A stretch of 64,000 nucleotides of DNA from Desulfobacterales bacterium (lineage in GTDB: Bacteria > Desulfobacterota > Desulfobacteria > Desulfobacterales > Desulfosalsimonadaceae), in NCBI GenBank assembly GCA_034520365.1, contig JAXHNP010000006.1:427001-491000 (forward strand). Reading direction: 5' to 3'. The position numbers and the translations under genes were made by a program. Positions 16,631 to 25,277 of the stretch are shown here, piece after piece; positions within the stretch are counted from its first letter, which is position 1, and every line of letters begins with the position of its first letter. The notes beneath the pieces are model-generated. The model ran no database searches. It was not told the DNA's origin and was given only the letters and a program-made list of their open reading frames with translations.

Positions 16631-17215
16631 GTTTTCCGGACACGGCTAATTTGTTCTGTATCCAAATCGAAATCGCTATCGGGATCGGGATCGAAAAAAA
16701 TATGACCCTTGGACGTGAAAAACTGGACGTCTATCGCCTTTCAATAGGCTACGTTGCATGGGTTTACGAGAAGGCCGACAGCCTGAACGGAGTCCATCGG
16801 CCCGCCCGGGATCAATGGCTTCGGGCCATCCAGTCGATACCGCTCAATATCGCCGAAGGTAATGGCAAGACCGCGGAAGCCGACCGAAGGCGTTATTTCG
16901 AAATCGCTCGTGGCTCCCCGCTTGAGTGCGCGGCGATTCAAGATGTGCTGGTTGTCGACAAGGCGCTGGACAAGATGGAAAGCCGGAACCGCAAGGATGA
17001 ACTCGACCGTATGGCCGCGATGCTCAGCCGTCTCGGCGGAAGAGGATACCAAGTTCGAGAGGATCAGGAAGTCTACAGCATCGATTTCGATCCCGATAGC
17101 GATTTCGATCCCGATTTCGATCCCGATAGCGAAGAAAACGAATCCCAACCTTAGCTTTAACAGGACCGGGGGTATGGATTTTGCGGTTAGAACAAATTAG
17201 CCGTGGTTTTCCGGA
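16631..17215 (+). mobile_element. Small mobile element carrying a four-helix-bundle gene, with TIRs and 10-bp target duplication
   Basis: The element proper is 16641-17205 (565 bases). Its ends are an exact 17-bp inverted repeat: CACGGCTAATTTGTTCT at 16641-16657 and its reverse complement at 17189-17205. Directly outside, the 10 bases GTTTTCCGGA occur on both sides in direct orientation (16631-16640 and 17206-17215), as expected for a target-site duplication. Just inside, a second inverted repeat is built from CGATCCCGATAGCGATTTCG-type units (16664-16696 and about 17082-17134). The only gene is a four-helix-bundle protein; no transposase is present. Confidence 0.8.
16702..17154 (+). CDS. Four-helix-bundle protein (23S rRNA intervening-sequence / S23 family)
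   Basis: A 150-residue protein of the four-helix-bundle family found in 23S rRNA intervening sequences and related to the Avd accessory protein of diversity-generating retroelements. It shows LDVYRLSIGYVAWVYE, IPLNIAEGNGKTAEADRRRY and YFEIARGSPLECAA, all family signatures. The C-terminal tail is an FDPDSDFDPD low-complexity stretch created by the tandem repeat that forms the inner arm of the element's inverted repeat. I use ATG 16702, because the upstream frame to 16651 reads through the left inverted repeat. Here the gene is not inside rRNA but in a separate element between two metabolic genes. Family members are thought to bind nucleic acid; function is not established. Confidence 0.85.
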   Translation: MTLGREKLDVYRLSIGYVAWVYEKADSLNGVHRPARDQWLRAIQSIPLNIAEGNGKTAEADRRRYFEIARGSPLECAAIQDVLVVDKALDKMESRNRKDELDRMAAMLSRLGGRGYQVREDQEVYSIDFDPDSDFDPDFDPDSEENESQP

Positions 17216-17335
17216 TCGGAATCGGAAGGTGTGGCCGGATAATTGGTATTCTTTTTGCATTTCACTATACATAATTCTAAAAGATATTTGGATGTTTACT
17301 GATAATTCTTAAATGGCAAAGAAAGGAGAAGCACC

Positions 17336-18712
17336 ATGCAAAAAGGGGAAAATCTGGTCATTGTCGGTTGCGGCGGTGTTGGCGGCCCGGCTGCCATGCT
17401 CTCAAAAAAACTGATGCCGGATATCAATATCACGGTTATTCGCGAGGAAGATCGCTTTATTGTCAGGTGAGCGCTGCCGCATGTGGTGGCCGGTCTGGCC
17501 GCAGGCGAATCAATTGTGAATCCTGATAAAATGTTTGCTGACAGCGGCATTGAAATGGTTGTGGATCGGGTGGAGGATATTGATGCCGCCCAAAAACAGC
17601 TGAAAACTGCCGGCGGAAAGGCGATCCCCTATGATAAGCTGATTTTATCCCCGGGGTCGAAACCGTTTGTTCCTCCGATTCCCGGCGGTGACCTGGATGG
17701 CGTGGTGACCCTGCGCTCGCTTTCGGATGCCGAGAACATCAGGACATACCTGGATACTCACAACCCGGTAAAATTGGTATTTGTGGGTGCCGGTTTTATC
17801 AGCCTCGAGGTGGCGGCTCTTCTCAAGCAGGTGCCGGATAAGCAGTATGGGATTGAAATTATTGAATTAATGGATTGTCCGCTGCCATTAATGCTTGATC
17901 CGGAACTCGGCAAAATCATCCATGAGCATCTGGACGGCAATGGGTTCAATATGCGCATGGGGCAGAAGGTTTCCAAAATTATCGGCCAAGACGACCGGGT
18001 ATCGGCTGTGGAGCTCGATTCCGGCGAGCGGGTGGACGCGGATATGGTGTTTATGAATGTGGGGACGCGGCCCAACCTGGAGCTGGCCAAGCACATGGGC
18101 CTTGAAATGGGCCAATACGGGATAAAGGTTAATGAGTTTCTGGAGACCTCAAACCCGGATGTCTTGGCGGCAGGCGACTGTATTGAGAATTATCATTTTA
18201 TCACCCAAAAACCGGTGCCGATCCAGCTCCGCGGTCCGGCGGTGATTCAGGGCCGGCTTCTGGCCAAGCGGCTGGCCGGATATGATATCCCGTTTCCCGG
18301 GCTGCTTGGCAGCAGTGCGGTTAAACTGTTTAACAAGTATATTGCCGCCACGGGGTTTAATGAAACCCAGGCCCGAAACGAGGGGTTTGATCCGGTGTGC
18401 GCCACCGTGCAGTCCGGCAGCAAGCATGCCATGATTCCCGGCATGCAGCCATGGACGCTGAAACTGGTGTTTGACCGGGATTCCCACAGACTTATCGGCG
18501 GGCAGATTATCAGTGATAGTGAGGCGCCGGTAAAGGAGATCGATGCCGTGAATGCCTTGATCGTGGGCAGGCAGACCATATCGGATCTTGTAACGCTGAT
18601 GTGCGCCGGCAACCCGGATTGCTCCTCTGAGCCCTCCAAGGAGCCCATTACCATCGCAGCAGAGCAGGCACTCCAGCAGGTCCGGCCGGCGAGTTCAGTG
18701 AGAGGGGTTTAA
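17336..18712 (+). CDS. Probable selenoprotein: NADH oxidase / CoA-disulfide-reductase-like flavoprotein (UGA = Sec45)
   Basis: Read through the in-frame TGA at 17468-17470, the frame runs from ATG 17336 (AAAGGAG upstream) to TAA 18712, 458 residues. The N-terminus has the FAD motif IVGCGGVGGPAA. The segment FIVR-UGA-ALPHVVAG aligns with the redox-active Cys loop of class III pyridine-nucleotide disulfide oxidoreductases, where a Cys is followed by x-x-P-Y/H. The rest has the ILSPGSKPFVPPIPG hinge, a second Rossmann fold (FVGAGFISLEVAALL), AAGDCIEN and a C-terminal dimerisation domain with MCAGNPDCSSEPS. Homology continues in frame on both sides of the TGA, and a SECIS-like hairpin follows. 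A nonsense mutation is the alternative, but it is less likely. Confidence 0.82.
17468..17502 (+). promoter_or_regulatory. SECIS-like hairpin directing selenocysteine at UGA 17468
   Basis: After the UGA (17468-17470) and 21 further bases comes a 5-base loop GGUCU (17492-17496). It is closed by GUGGCC (17486-17491) pairing with GGCCGC (17497-17502), six pairs with one G-U; an outer GCC/GGC pairing may extend the stem across an internal loop. The loop sequence and the distance from the UGA resemble the E. coli fdhF SECIS, where GGU in the loop contacts SelB. Confidence 0.75.
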
Positions 18713-18769
18713 AATCGGGTTAATGGTAACGTTACATGAATGTTGCTGGACCGTTACTTCTAATAAGAA

Positions 18770-19129
18770 TTTTTGGGTATTAGGTTTTGGGTTTTAGGTA
18801 TTAGGTGTAAAATTAAAGTGTTCAGGTTTCAGTGTTCAGTGTTCAGGCTTGCAAAAAATTTGGCTCGCTCGCACAATATTTCCTGAAACCTGAAACCTAT
18901 TGTTCCTTTTTCCCCTCAGTGCCTTAGTAGGCCGGGTTTCCATACCCGGCTTCTCCGATCATATCCTATCGTTCAACCATACGATAAATTGGTTCCGTTT
19001 TTCAGGCAGGCACTGTGTCCTGCCCTACGCAAGGGGAAAAGCCGCCCGTCGTAGAGTCGGCCACCGTGCCGACTGTTCGTGCAAAAAGCCCATAATCTTT
19101 GGGTTTGCCATCAGAACAAATTTGTCCTG
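18770..19129 (+). repeat. Dispersed repeat region, divergent copy C
   Basis: The 541-base gap before the large TPR gene holds no convincing gene. It begins with GGTATTAGG-type units, then GTTCAG tandem units whose complement (CCTGAAACC) recurs 50 bases on. The hairpin core with CGGCCACCGTGCCG follows. Degenerate element ends are TACGATAAATTGGTTCC (18980-18996) and AGAACAAATTTGTCCTG (19113-19129). I found no matching flanking duplication. Confidence 0.65.
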
Positions 19130-19253
19130 AGCTTTTCATCTCAACGCTTGCATTTTTCTCAATCTATGCCGTATCGTCAGGAGTGATCAGAACGTTGGTA
19201 AAACGACTTCATGTTTCAATAAGTTTCAAACTTTTTGAAATGGACGGAGCGAC

Positions 19254-22200
19254 ATGGCGAAAAAAAAGAAAAAAAAGCATAAACCCGAAAAACATGCCGG
19301 ATATTTCATAGACCCTGAGGATGTATTGGCCAACCGGGTTTCGGTGAGCATCCATGACCTGGCCGATCTGATCCACCAGGTCAATCCAACCGGTGAAACC
19401 CTGGCCGCTGCGGAAAGCCGGGAACGCTATCAACTGAAAACCCGGTTGCAGAGCTATCTGGTACGGTGTTTTCCGGATCATTTGGAAGTCATACAACCGG
19501 ATCCACGGAACCCGGACCTGGTGAGCTTCTATATCCTGTATTCCGGAAGGGATGCCTGTCATGCGCTTATCTCCGAATTGGAAGAAGATGCCCGGTCGTG
19601 GGCCCTGCGCTACATTGATGAAGACGACGGTGCCCCGGCTGCCAATGAATCCGGCAAAATTGCCGTGGTCCCGGAAGCGCCCGGGCCGGACGACAGCAAA
19701 GCCGGTGCAGGCGATGCCGATATTTCGGAATGGTCCGTGGAAGCATTAATGGCACAGGGAAAAAATGCCCTGGATCAATTTGATTACGATACGGTGGGAA
19801 CCTGTTTCCGGCAGGCCCTGGAGAAGTCCGGCGGGGATGTGACCCCGGCCATTGCGATTACGGAATTCTATGTGGACTATGTGGCCGCCTATGATGCCGC
19901 ACTTGAGGTCACCCGCATGTTCGGCGCGCCGGCCCGCAAGAACAAGGAGATCAAAAGCCTGCTGGCCTTGGCCGCCGCCCGATCCGGCCGGATTGAACTG
20001 GCGCTCGATTATGCAGACGGCCTGACCCAGCCCCGTAACATCGAAGTCTATCTGAGCGCCGCACGACATTATCTGGAAAATCAGGACCCGGACCGGGCGG
20101 AACAAATGCTCGGCCGCGCCAGGGCATTTGATCCGGCCGGGATTCATGCGGAAATCGATTCATTGCAGGCCGAAATCCATCAACAGTATGCTCAAATGCT
20201 TGAATCGGAAGCGCAGAAGATGATGCAGGCCTGGGATGCGGGCGAAATCGATGCGGCGGTTCAGCTTGCAGACCAGATTCGCCGGGTATTGCCGCAGCAC
20301 GAAACCGCGCGCCGGATCCGCCGTGAATATGATCGTCTCCAGCGCCAAAATCGCTTCGATGAGCTGATGCAGCAGGCGGATCTGGCCCGGGACAACCGGG
20401 ACTTCAAGCGGGAAGCGGAATACATCCGGAAAGCACTCAAAATTAATAAAAACGCCGAAAATCTATACAGCCGTCTGGATCAGGCGATCAAAAACGACGA
20501 AGCACAACGCAATGCCCGGGCCGTGGCGGACGTTGAAGTCCCCTGGAAGGCGGGCGACGAAAAAACCGCTTTTCTGCGCTATCTTGAGGCCAATGCCCGG
20601 CAGCGCCAGTGCGTGCGAACGGAATTTGCGGATGGTCGATTGGAATGGCTGGAGCAGATCCGCACCGCCGGTCCGCCTGTCAAGCCCAACGAAATGGTTG
20701 ATGCCGTATTTTGTTTACAGCAGGCATTTGCGGATTTTGAAACCGGGGGCGATCCCGCCGGCATTTCCAAATCCCTTGCCGCCTATACCAAAACGCTGCA
20801 ACCGGTAGAGGCGGCCCGGAAACTGATGATCGATCTGGAAAGGCAGGCCCGGACCATTGAATGGCAGCGCAACAAAGAGCGGTTGAACCGGATCGAAAGT
20901 GCATTGCCCGCTATGGACGTGGATTCCGCCAAAGACCTTTTCAGCCGGATCCGTTCCGGGCAGCTGTCGGAAGACGATTATCACCGGTATGAAAAGATAC
21001 AAGCCCGTCTGCAGCAGATGGAAAACCATCAGATACTGGAACGGCGGTATGCCGACGCGGTATCTAAGGGCGATGATTTTCTGGCAAGAAATACCGCTGA
21101 TCAAATCGCCCGAATCGATGATCCGGAAAATGAGGGCGGCTGGCAGGACCGTATCCAATGGCATACCGCGGAAATACACCGGAAATGGAGGCTCCGTGAA
21201 GTGGACATGGAGCGCGTTCCCTTGTTTTATGCGGCTTTCGGGTTCAGTACCTCTGAAATTGACAAGCCGTTCAAAATGAGCCCTGATGGCCGTCACCTTC
21301 TGATGATAACGTTACATGGCCGATCGGGCTTTTTGAGATGGTATGATATCGCCAGCCGGAAATTTACCTCAGGATGGCTTTTTCAAACCCCTCGGCCCAT
21401 GGACTTTCCAAAAATCCAGCTCCAGGACAATACGCTGATGATCTCTGACCTTTTTGGGCGGGTACTGGAAATTGAACTCGACCCCTTTTTGATCCGGGGC
21501 TGGTATGATTTCGGGGGCATGCTTCGGTCAACGGATGTCTGTGAAGATACCTGGATATTTCCCCGGAGCCGGCGCTTCTGGATGGATGTCCGCGAGCAGT
21601 CCGATGCCCCAGCGGAGTCAATAAACATCTACGCGCTTGAGGATTTCCGAAAATGCCGCACCATAAAGTTAACCAGCACCGTTGGTGTGCAGCTTAATAC
21701 CGGCTGGGACAATTATGTCGGCATGCAGGATGAAAGACGGAAACTGATCCGGATGTATAACGAGTACGGCAAATTCAGCTTTGTCATCAACCAGCGCGTA
21801 AGCGGCCCCTGCGACCAGATGGCCATTCATCCGGACGGGCATCGGTTTATCCTGTTGTCCTTCAGAGATGAGTTTTTCGAAAGCGACCCGGATGACCCCG
21901 TGGATTTAGAAGACTATGAACTCTGTCTCGAAATTCAGTCACCTGATACGGCATCGGCTGCATGGAACCCGGTAATGCAGATTAAGGATTCCAACGGGGA
22001 AGCGCCGCACGAAATGCTGACTTCTTTGAACGAAAAGCTGGTTTTTATCTATTTCCACGATGACAGGGGCCGTCAGCTCATGTGCCTGCACCCCCGGGAA
22101 AACACCTTTGACATTCTGTATCAGATACCCCTGCCTTCAAATATATGTCTGGTCACCGATGCGTTCATTGAGCGTGTCGCCGCGGTGCAGTATACTAAGG

Positions 22201-23174
22201 AAAGGTTCGGCGTTCAGGTACTGGGAAGACAACGGCCGGTTTTTGAAACGGATAGGGAAGAGACCATTGACATAAATCGTATGCCCCGTTTCAACACCTT
22301 CGGCTTAACATGCGGCGTGCCGGGCGGAAGAATCGAAACAATGGCAGAGCAATACATCAGAGAAGTCGAAGAATCGCCGCATGGGGTTCTTATCCATCAT
22401 CTGGCAAGATTAAAGAAAAACGGTTCCCCCGATGACCTGGCGGCATATGGTCTAGCTTTGCATTATGTGCCCGGTTTATCGGGTTTTAAGCTCAGCCTGG
22501 ATTTAAGCAATTGGATGGCTGAGCATTATCCGGATTATTACCGTAGCCGGATACACAATGCGAATTCAGCGGTCAAAAATGCGGATTGGCAGCAGGTGAT
22601 GGCGTTGCTCGAGCCCATCCCCCGCTATGATCTGGATGACGAACCGAGCGCCCGGCATATTTGTCATTTGCTGGGTATCGCGTATTTGGGGGCGGAAATG
22701 CTTGAACAGGCGCTTGACGTCTGGCGTGAAGGCACGGGTTATACGGGCGATTGTGACTTGAGCGACCACATCGAATACGCGGAATTTGCGATAGACTACC
22801 GGGATAGCGCAAAACCGGTTCCCAATGGCGATGTCGCCCGGGCGGCCGGCCGCTTATTCCAGCTTTACGAAACGGTAAACCATTATCGGCGGGTGGGGGA
22901 CTGGATCGCGGTAATTGATGCCATTGAATCCGAAGGCGGGCAAGTGCAAGTGTTGAGAGATAATCGCTTAATGGCCCGGCTGGCGGAAGCTTACCTGAAC
23001 CTTCCGGATGAATCCGCTGATAATCGGATTCTCGGAAAGCCCCTGATCTTATCCGTTTTTTGCACAAAAGATCTCAAACAGGAGGGAAATGTGATCCTTC
23101 CCCCTTTTATCGAAACCCCCTCAAATGAAGAGATGGCGGAGCTGGCAAAAAGGGCGGCGGCAGCCGTCAACTGA
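19254..23174 (+). CDS. Very large TPR / beta-propeller protein of unknown function
   Basis: A 1306-residue protein I do not recognise. It begins with a Lys-rich stretch (MAKKKKKKHK) and has no signal peptide, so it is probably cytoplasmic. Residues about 160-430 are helical repeats of TPR type (ALDQFDYDTVGTCFRQALEKSG; QADLARDNRDFKREAEYIRK). About 430-670 are charged helices, possibly coiled coil. About 680-1060 look like beta-propeller blades (FKMSPDGRHLLMITLHG, MAIHPDGHRFILLSF). The last 230 residues are again TPR-like. The layout suggests a scaffold that binds several partners. It ends at a bidirectional terminator and has no co-directional neighbour, so genomic context gives no function. 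Confidence 0.75.
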   Translation: MAKKKKKKHKPEKHAGYFIDPEDVLANRVSVSIHDLADLIHQVNPTGETLAAAESRERYQLKTRLQSYLVRCFPDHLEVIQPDPRNPDLVSFYILYSGRDACHALISELEEDARSWALRYIDEDDGAPAANESGKIAVVPEAPGPDDSKAGAGDADISEWSVEALMAQGKNALDQFDYDTVGTCFRQALEKSGGDVTPAIAITEFYVDYVAAYDAALEVTRMFGAPARKNKEIKSLLALAAARSGRIELALDYADGLTQPRNIEVYLSAARHYLENQDPDRAEQMLGRARAFDPAGIHAEIDSLQAEIHQQYAQMLESEAQKMMQAWDAGEIDAAVQLADQIRRVLPQHETARRIRREYDRLQRQNRFDELMQQADLARDNRDFKREAEYIRKALKINKNAENLYSRLDQAIKNDEAQRNARAVADVEVPWKAGDEKTAFLRYLEANARQRQCVRTEFADGRLEWLEQIRTAGPPVKPNEMVDAVFCLQQAFADFETGGDPAGISKSLAAYTKTLQPVEAARKLMIDLERQARTIEWQRNKERLNRIESALPAMDVDSAKDLFSRIRSGQLSEDDYHRYEKIQARLQQMENHQILERRYADAVSKGDDFLARNTADQIARIDDPENEGGWQDRIQWHTAEIHRKWRLREVDMERVPLFYAAFGFSTSEIDKPFKMSPDGRHLLMITLHGRSGFLRWYDIASRKFTSGWLFQTPRPMDFPKIQLQDNTLMISDLFGRVLEIELDPFLIRGWYDFGGMLRSTDVCEDTWIFPRSRRFWMDVREQSDAPAESINIYALEDFRKCRTIKLTSTVGVQLNTGWDNYVGMQDERRKLIRMYNEYGKFSFVINQRVSGPCDQMAIHPDGHRFILLSFRDEFFESDPDDPVDLEDYELCLEIQSPDTASAAWNPVMQIKDSNGEAPHEMLTSLNEKLVFIYFHDDRGRQLMCLHPRENTFDILYQIPLPSNICLVTDAFIERVAAVQYTKERFGVQVLGRQRPVFETDREETIDINRMPRFNTFGLTCGVPGGRIETMAEQYIREVEESPHGVLIHHLARLKKNGSPDDLAAYGLALHYVPGLSGFKLSLDLSNWMAEHYPDYYRSRIHNANSAVKNADWQQVMALLEPIPRYDLDDEPSARHICHLLGIAYLGAEMLEQALDVWREGTGYTGDCDLSDHIEYAEFAIDYRDSAKPVPNGDVARAAGRLFQLYETVNHYRRVGDWIAVIDAIESEGGQVQVLRDNRLMARLAEAYLNLPDESADNRILGKPLILSVFCTKDLKQEGNVILPPFIETPSNEEMAELAKRAAAAVN

Positions 23175-23193
23175 CCGGCTTTGCCGGGCAAAC

Positions 23194-23228
23194 AAAAAGC
23201 GGGTTATGCCGGCATAACCCGCTTTTTT
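23194..23228. terminator. Bidirectional terminator between convergent genes
   Basis: The perfect palindrome centred at 23210/23211 has arms AAAAAGCGGGTTATGCC and its complement, with A and T tracts on both sides. It can serve both the large TPR gene and the convergent CGGC gene. Confidence 0.9.
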
Positions 23229-23260
23229 TAAAAATACCGCTTCAGCGTAAAAATCCCTTT

Positions 23261-23605
23261 TTACGCATACTGATGCGTGCCCAGCACCACCGGGATACCG
23301 AATTTGTTCTCAATATCCCTGGCCAGCTCTTCCGGGTCCATATAGGGGCAGCCCGGCTTGGCATTGACCATGCAAGAACTTAAATGGATGGCGTCGGGTT
23401 TAAATTCCAGGGATTTTAGCGTCATGCCCATATTTGACATGATTGGCCGGCCCGGACAGTCGCACATAAGAAAGGCCACAACCTGGGATTCTTCATCAAA
23501 AAACCCTTCTCCCAGTGTTGCCGCTTTTAAGCACCGCCATTCTCCGGGACAGCCGTATCCCTGATCCGCATATGAACCGCACGCGACAATTGCCACTTTT
23601 TTCAT
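23261..23605 (-). CDS. CGGC-domain (cysteine-rich, putative metal-binding) protein
   Basis: A 114-residue cytoplasmic protein of the CGGC family common in anaerobes. It has Cys at ACGSY, GCPGEWRCLKA, FLMCDCPGRP, SSCMVNAKPGCPY, the order seen in the family, and ends GIPVVLGTHQY. Members are thought to bind metal or take part in redox signalling; the function is not known. GGAGC precedes the ATG at 23605. It stands alone. The 241 bases upstream to the next gene hold no feature I can support. Confidence 0.82.
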   Translation of the reverse strand: MKKVAIVACGSYADQGYGCPGEWRCLKAATLGEGFFDEESQVVAFLMCDCPGRPIMSNMGMTLKSLEFKPDAIHLSSCMVNAKPGCPYMDPEELARDIENKFGIPVVLGTHQYA

Positions 23606-23846
23606 TTTCTGCTCCTTTCGTCTATCGTCTTGAGTTATATTTTAAATGCTTTTGAGTATATACTCACAAAGGTTTTGAATAAAACATGATAAAAAGCTCT
23701 TGTCAAGCATCTTGGTATCTTCAAAAGTTAACACTGAACGGCCGGAGATATCAATCAAACTTTAACATTGATCCATAGCCCGGTATTTGTGTAAATCCAT
23801 AGTATGCCGGAATTTTAAAACCAAAATCGAATATAGGAGAAAGGGC

Positions 23847-24314
23847 ATGCGGATTGATATCCCCGGATACGGCGAACTGGCACTAAACCATCTGGTCATG
23901 GACTACAATGGCACCCTGGCTGTTGACGGCAAGTTGATCGACGGGGTGAAAGACGCATTGATCAAACTTTCCGAAAGTTTAAGCCTTCATGTGCTGACGG
24001 CGGATACATTCGGCATAGCTAAAGAGGGCCTTGAAGGCATTCCATGCCAGCTGACCATCCTGCCGAAGGATGACCAGCAGGGGGGCAAGCTTCGGTTTGT
24101 TCAGGAACTGGGCGCCGCCCATGTGGCGGCCATCGGCAACGGCCGCAACGATCAGCTGATGCTAAGGGATTCCGCACTGGGCATTGCCGTGATATTGGGA
24201 GAGGGGGCGTCGGTGCAAGCCCTGCAATCGGCGGACGTGGTATGCCCATCCATTGTGTCCGCGCTTGAACTCACGCTGAACCCGCTTCGGCTGACCGCCA
24301 CTCTTCGCTCATAG
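23847..24314 (+). CDS. HAD-family hydrolase of the soluble P-type-ATPase-like group (COG4087)
   Basis: A 155-residue HAD-fold protein corresponding to the phosphorylation domain of P-type ATPases without membrane parts. Motif I is MDYNGTLAVDG, where Asp is the nucleophile; the second Asp of classical phosphatases is Asn here. Motif II lies near LHVLTADT, and motif III/IV is AAIGNGRND. In the absence of the second Asp the phosphatase activity may be low. I use ATG 23847 (TAGGAGAAAGG upstream). It is 11 bases before the DnaJ-domain gene and probably co-transcribed. Confidence 0.85.
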   Translation: MRIDIPGYGELALNHLVMDYNGTLAVDGKLIDGVKDALIKLSESLSLHVLTADTFGIAKEGLEGIPCQLTILPKDDQQGGKLRFVQELGAAHVAAIGNGRNDQLMLRDSALGIAVILGEGASVQALQSADVVCPSIVSALELTLNPLRLTATLRS

Positions 24315-24325
24315 GATAAGCATTC

Positions 24326-24784
24326 ATGCAAGCGGTTTGGATTATTATCGCCATTTTTCTGGTATGCATTTATGTGATCAGCCGCATTGATCTCCTGCCG
24401 GATGTCATCCCCATTATTGGCTGGCTGGATGATACGTTTCTGGTGGGGCTTCTGATCTACTTCCTGCGCTACCGAAAGCTGCCGGGGTTTATGTATTTTC
24501 TGCAGCGGCTGCTTTTTAAAAAATCGCCCGGGCGTTCCGATCAAACATCAGGCCGGGGGCAAACTGGCGGCACAAAGAATCAGGAGGGCCGGCCCCAAAA
24601 TCCCTACGCCGTGCTTGGGTTAAAGCCCGGGGCGAGCCGGGAGGAGGTCCAGGCCGCCTACCGGGAGCTGGTGCAGAAATATCATCCGGATAAGGTGTCC
24701 CACCTGGGCGAGGAGTTTCAGGAAATGGCCCAGCAGAAGTTTGTTGAAATCCAGAGCGCCTATGATCAGCTGATGGGAAAGTAA
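24326..24784 (+). CDS. Membrane-anchored J-domain protein with DUF1232 N-terminus
   Basis: A 152-residue protein. Residues 1-65 carry a transmembrane segment and the DUF1232/YkvA signature (RIDLLPDVIPIIGWLDDTFLVGL). A polar linker follows, then a J-domain (about 90-150) with NPYAVLGLKPGASREEVQAAYRELVQKYHPDKV, so the HPD tripeptide needed to stimulate Hsp70 is intact. It should recruit DnaK to the inner membrane. There is no dnaK nearby. It follows the HAD gene by 11 bases. Confidence 0.88.
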   Translation: MQAVWIIIAIFLVCIYVISRIDLLPDVIPIIGWLDDTFLVGLLIYFLRYRKLPGFMYFLQRLLFKKSPGRSDQTSGRGQTGGTKNQEGRPQNPYAVLGLKPGASREEVQAAYRELVQKYHPDKVSHLGEEFQEMAQQKFVEIQSAYDQLMGK

Positions 24785-24858
24785 TTTATCCTCAATTTGA
24801 ACCTCTCTGTTTAGATTCCAGGTTGACTTGTATGTAAATTATAACGCATTAAATATTA

Positions 24859-24901
24859 TTGACATTTTTATGTATTCGCATATATTCTTAATGAATACAT
24901 A
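24859..24901 (+). promoter_or_regulatory. Promoter and probable autoregulatory operator of the RHH antitoxin gene
   Basis: TTGACA (24859-24864) and TATATT (24881-24886) are 16 bases apart. The inverted half-sites TATGTATTC (24869-24877) and GAATACATA (24893-24901) are exact complements and bracket the -10 box, which is how ribbon-helix-helix antitoxins repress their own promoter. Confidence 0.7.
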
Positions 24902-24917
24902 AAAAAGGGGGAGCAAG

Positions 24918-25142
24918 ATGAAAGCAACTACTGTTCGGATAGATGATAAGGTCTTGGATCGGGTTGATGGTTTGGCAATAGAGCTGAGCCGATCCAGATC
25001 CTGGGTTATCAATCAAGCGATTAAACAGTTTTTGAATTATGAGGAATGGTTCGTCCAGGAGGTTAAGGACGGTCTGAAGGAAGTGGAAAACGGGGAAATC
25101 GCAAATCCTGAAGAGGCTGCCGCTCGATTCCGCTATAACTGA
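24918..25142 (+). CDS. Ribbon-helix-helix (CopG-like) antitoxin, apparently without toxin
   Basis: A 74-residue protein. Residues 1-45 form the RHH fold (ATTVRIDDKVLDRVDGLAIELSRSRSWVINQAI), and the C-terminal tail EEWFVQEVKDGLKEVENGEIANPEEAAARF is the toxin-binding type seen in ParD-like antitoxins. Such genes are normally followed directly by a RelE/ParE toxin. Here the next 135 bases hold no toxin frame, and the next gene is on the other strand. So it is either a leftover antitoxin or a stand-alone regulator. GGGGGAG precedes the ATG. Confidence 0.8.
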   Translation: MKATTVRIDDKVLDRVDGLAIELSRSRSWVINQAIKQFLNYEEWFVQEVKDGLKEVENGEIANPEEAAARFRYN

Positions 25143-25277
25143 TTTTTTATTAACAGGAATTATTACACAAACTGACAGAGCAAGATATTACACCTTCTAT
25201 TGTTGGGCACTCTGGCATATAAGCACATATGAAATAATTAAGCGTCATGAGGATTATGTTAAATAACCCTCTCAAGC

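Noticed and set aside
16651-16701. Extended N-terminus of the four-helix-bundle protein from 16651
   Set aside because: It would translate the terminal inverted repeat into IAIGIGIE units; the family starts near ATG 16702.
17468-17470. TGA as a simple nonsense mutation making 17336-18712 a pseudogene
   Set aside because: The TGA is at the active-site Cys position, the rest of the frame is intact for 413 codons, and a SECIS-like hairpin with the GGUCU loop follows at the right distance.
18980-19129. Copy C as an intact element with target duplication
   Set aside because: The left end matches the consensus at only 13 of 17 bases and the flanks CGTTCAACCA and AGCTTTTCAT do not match.
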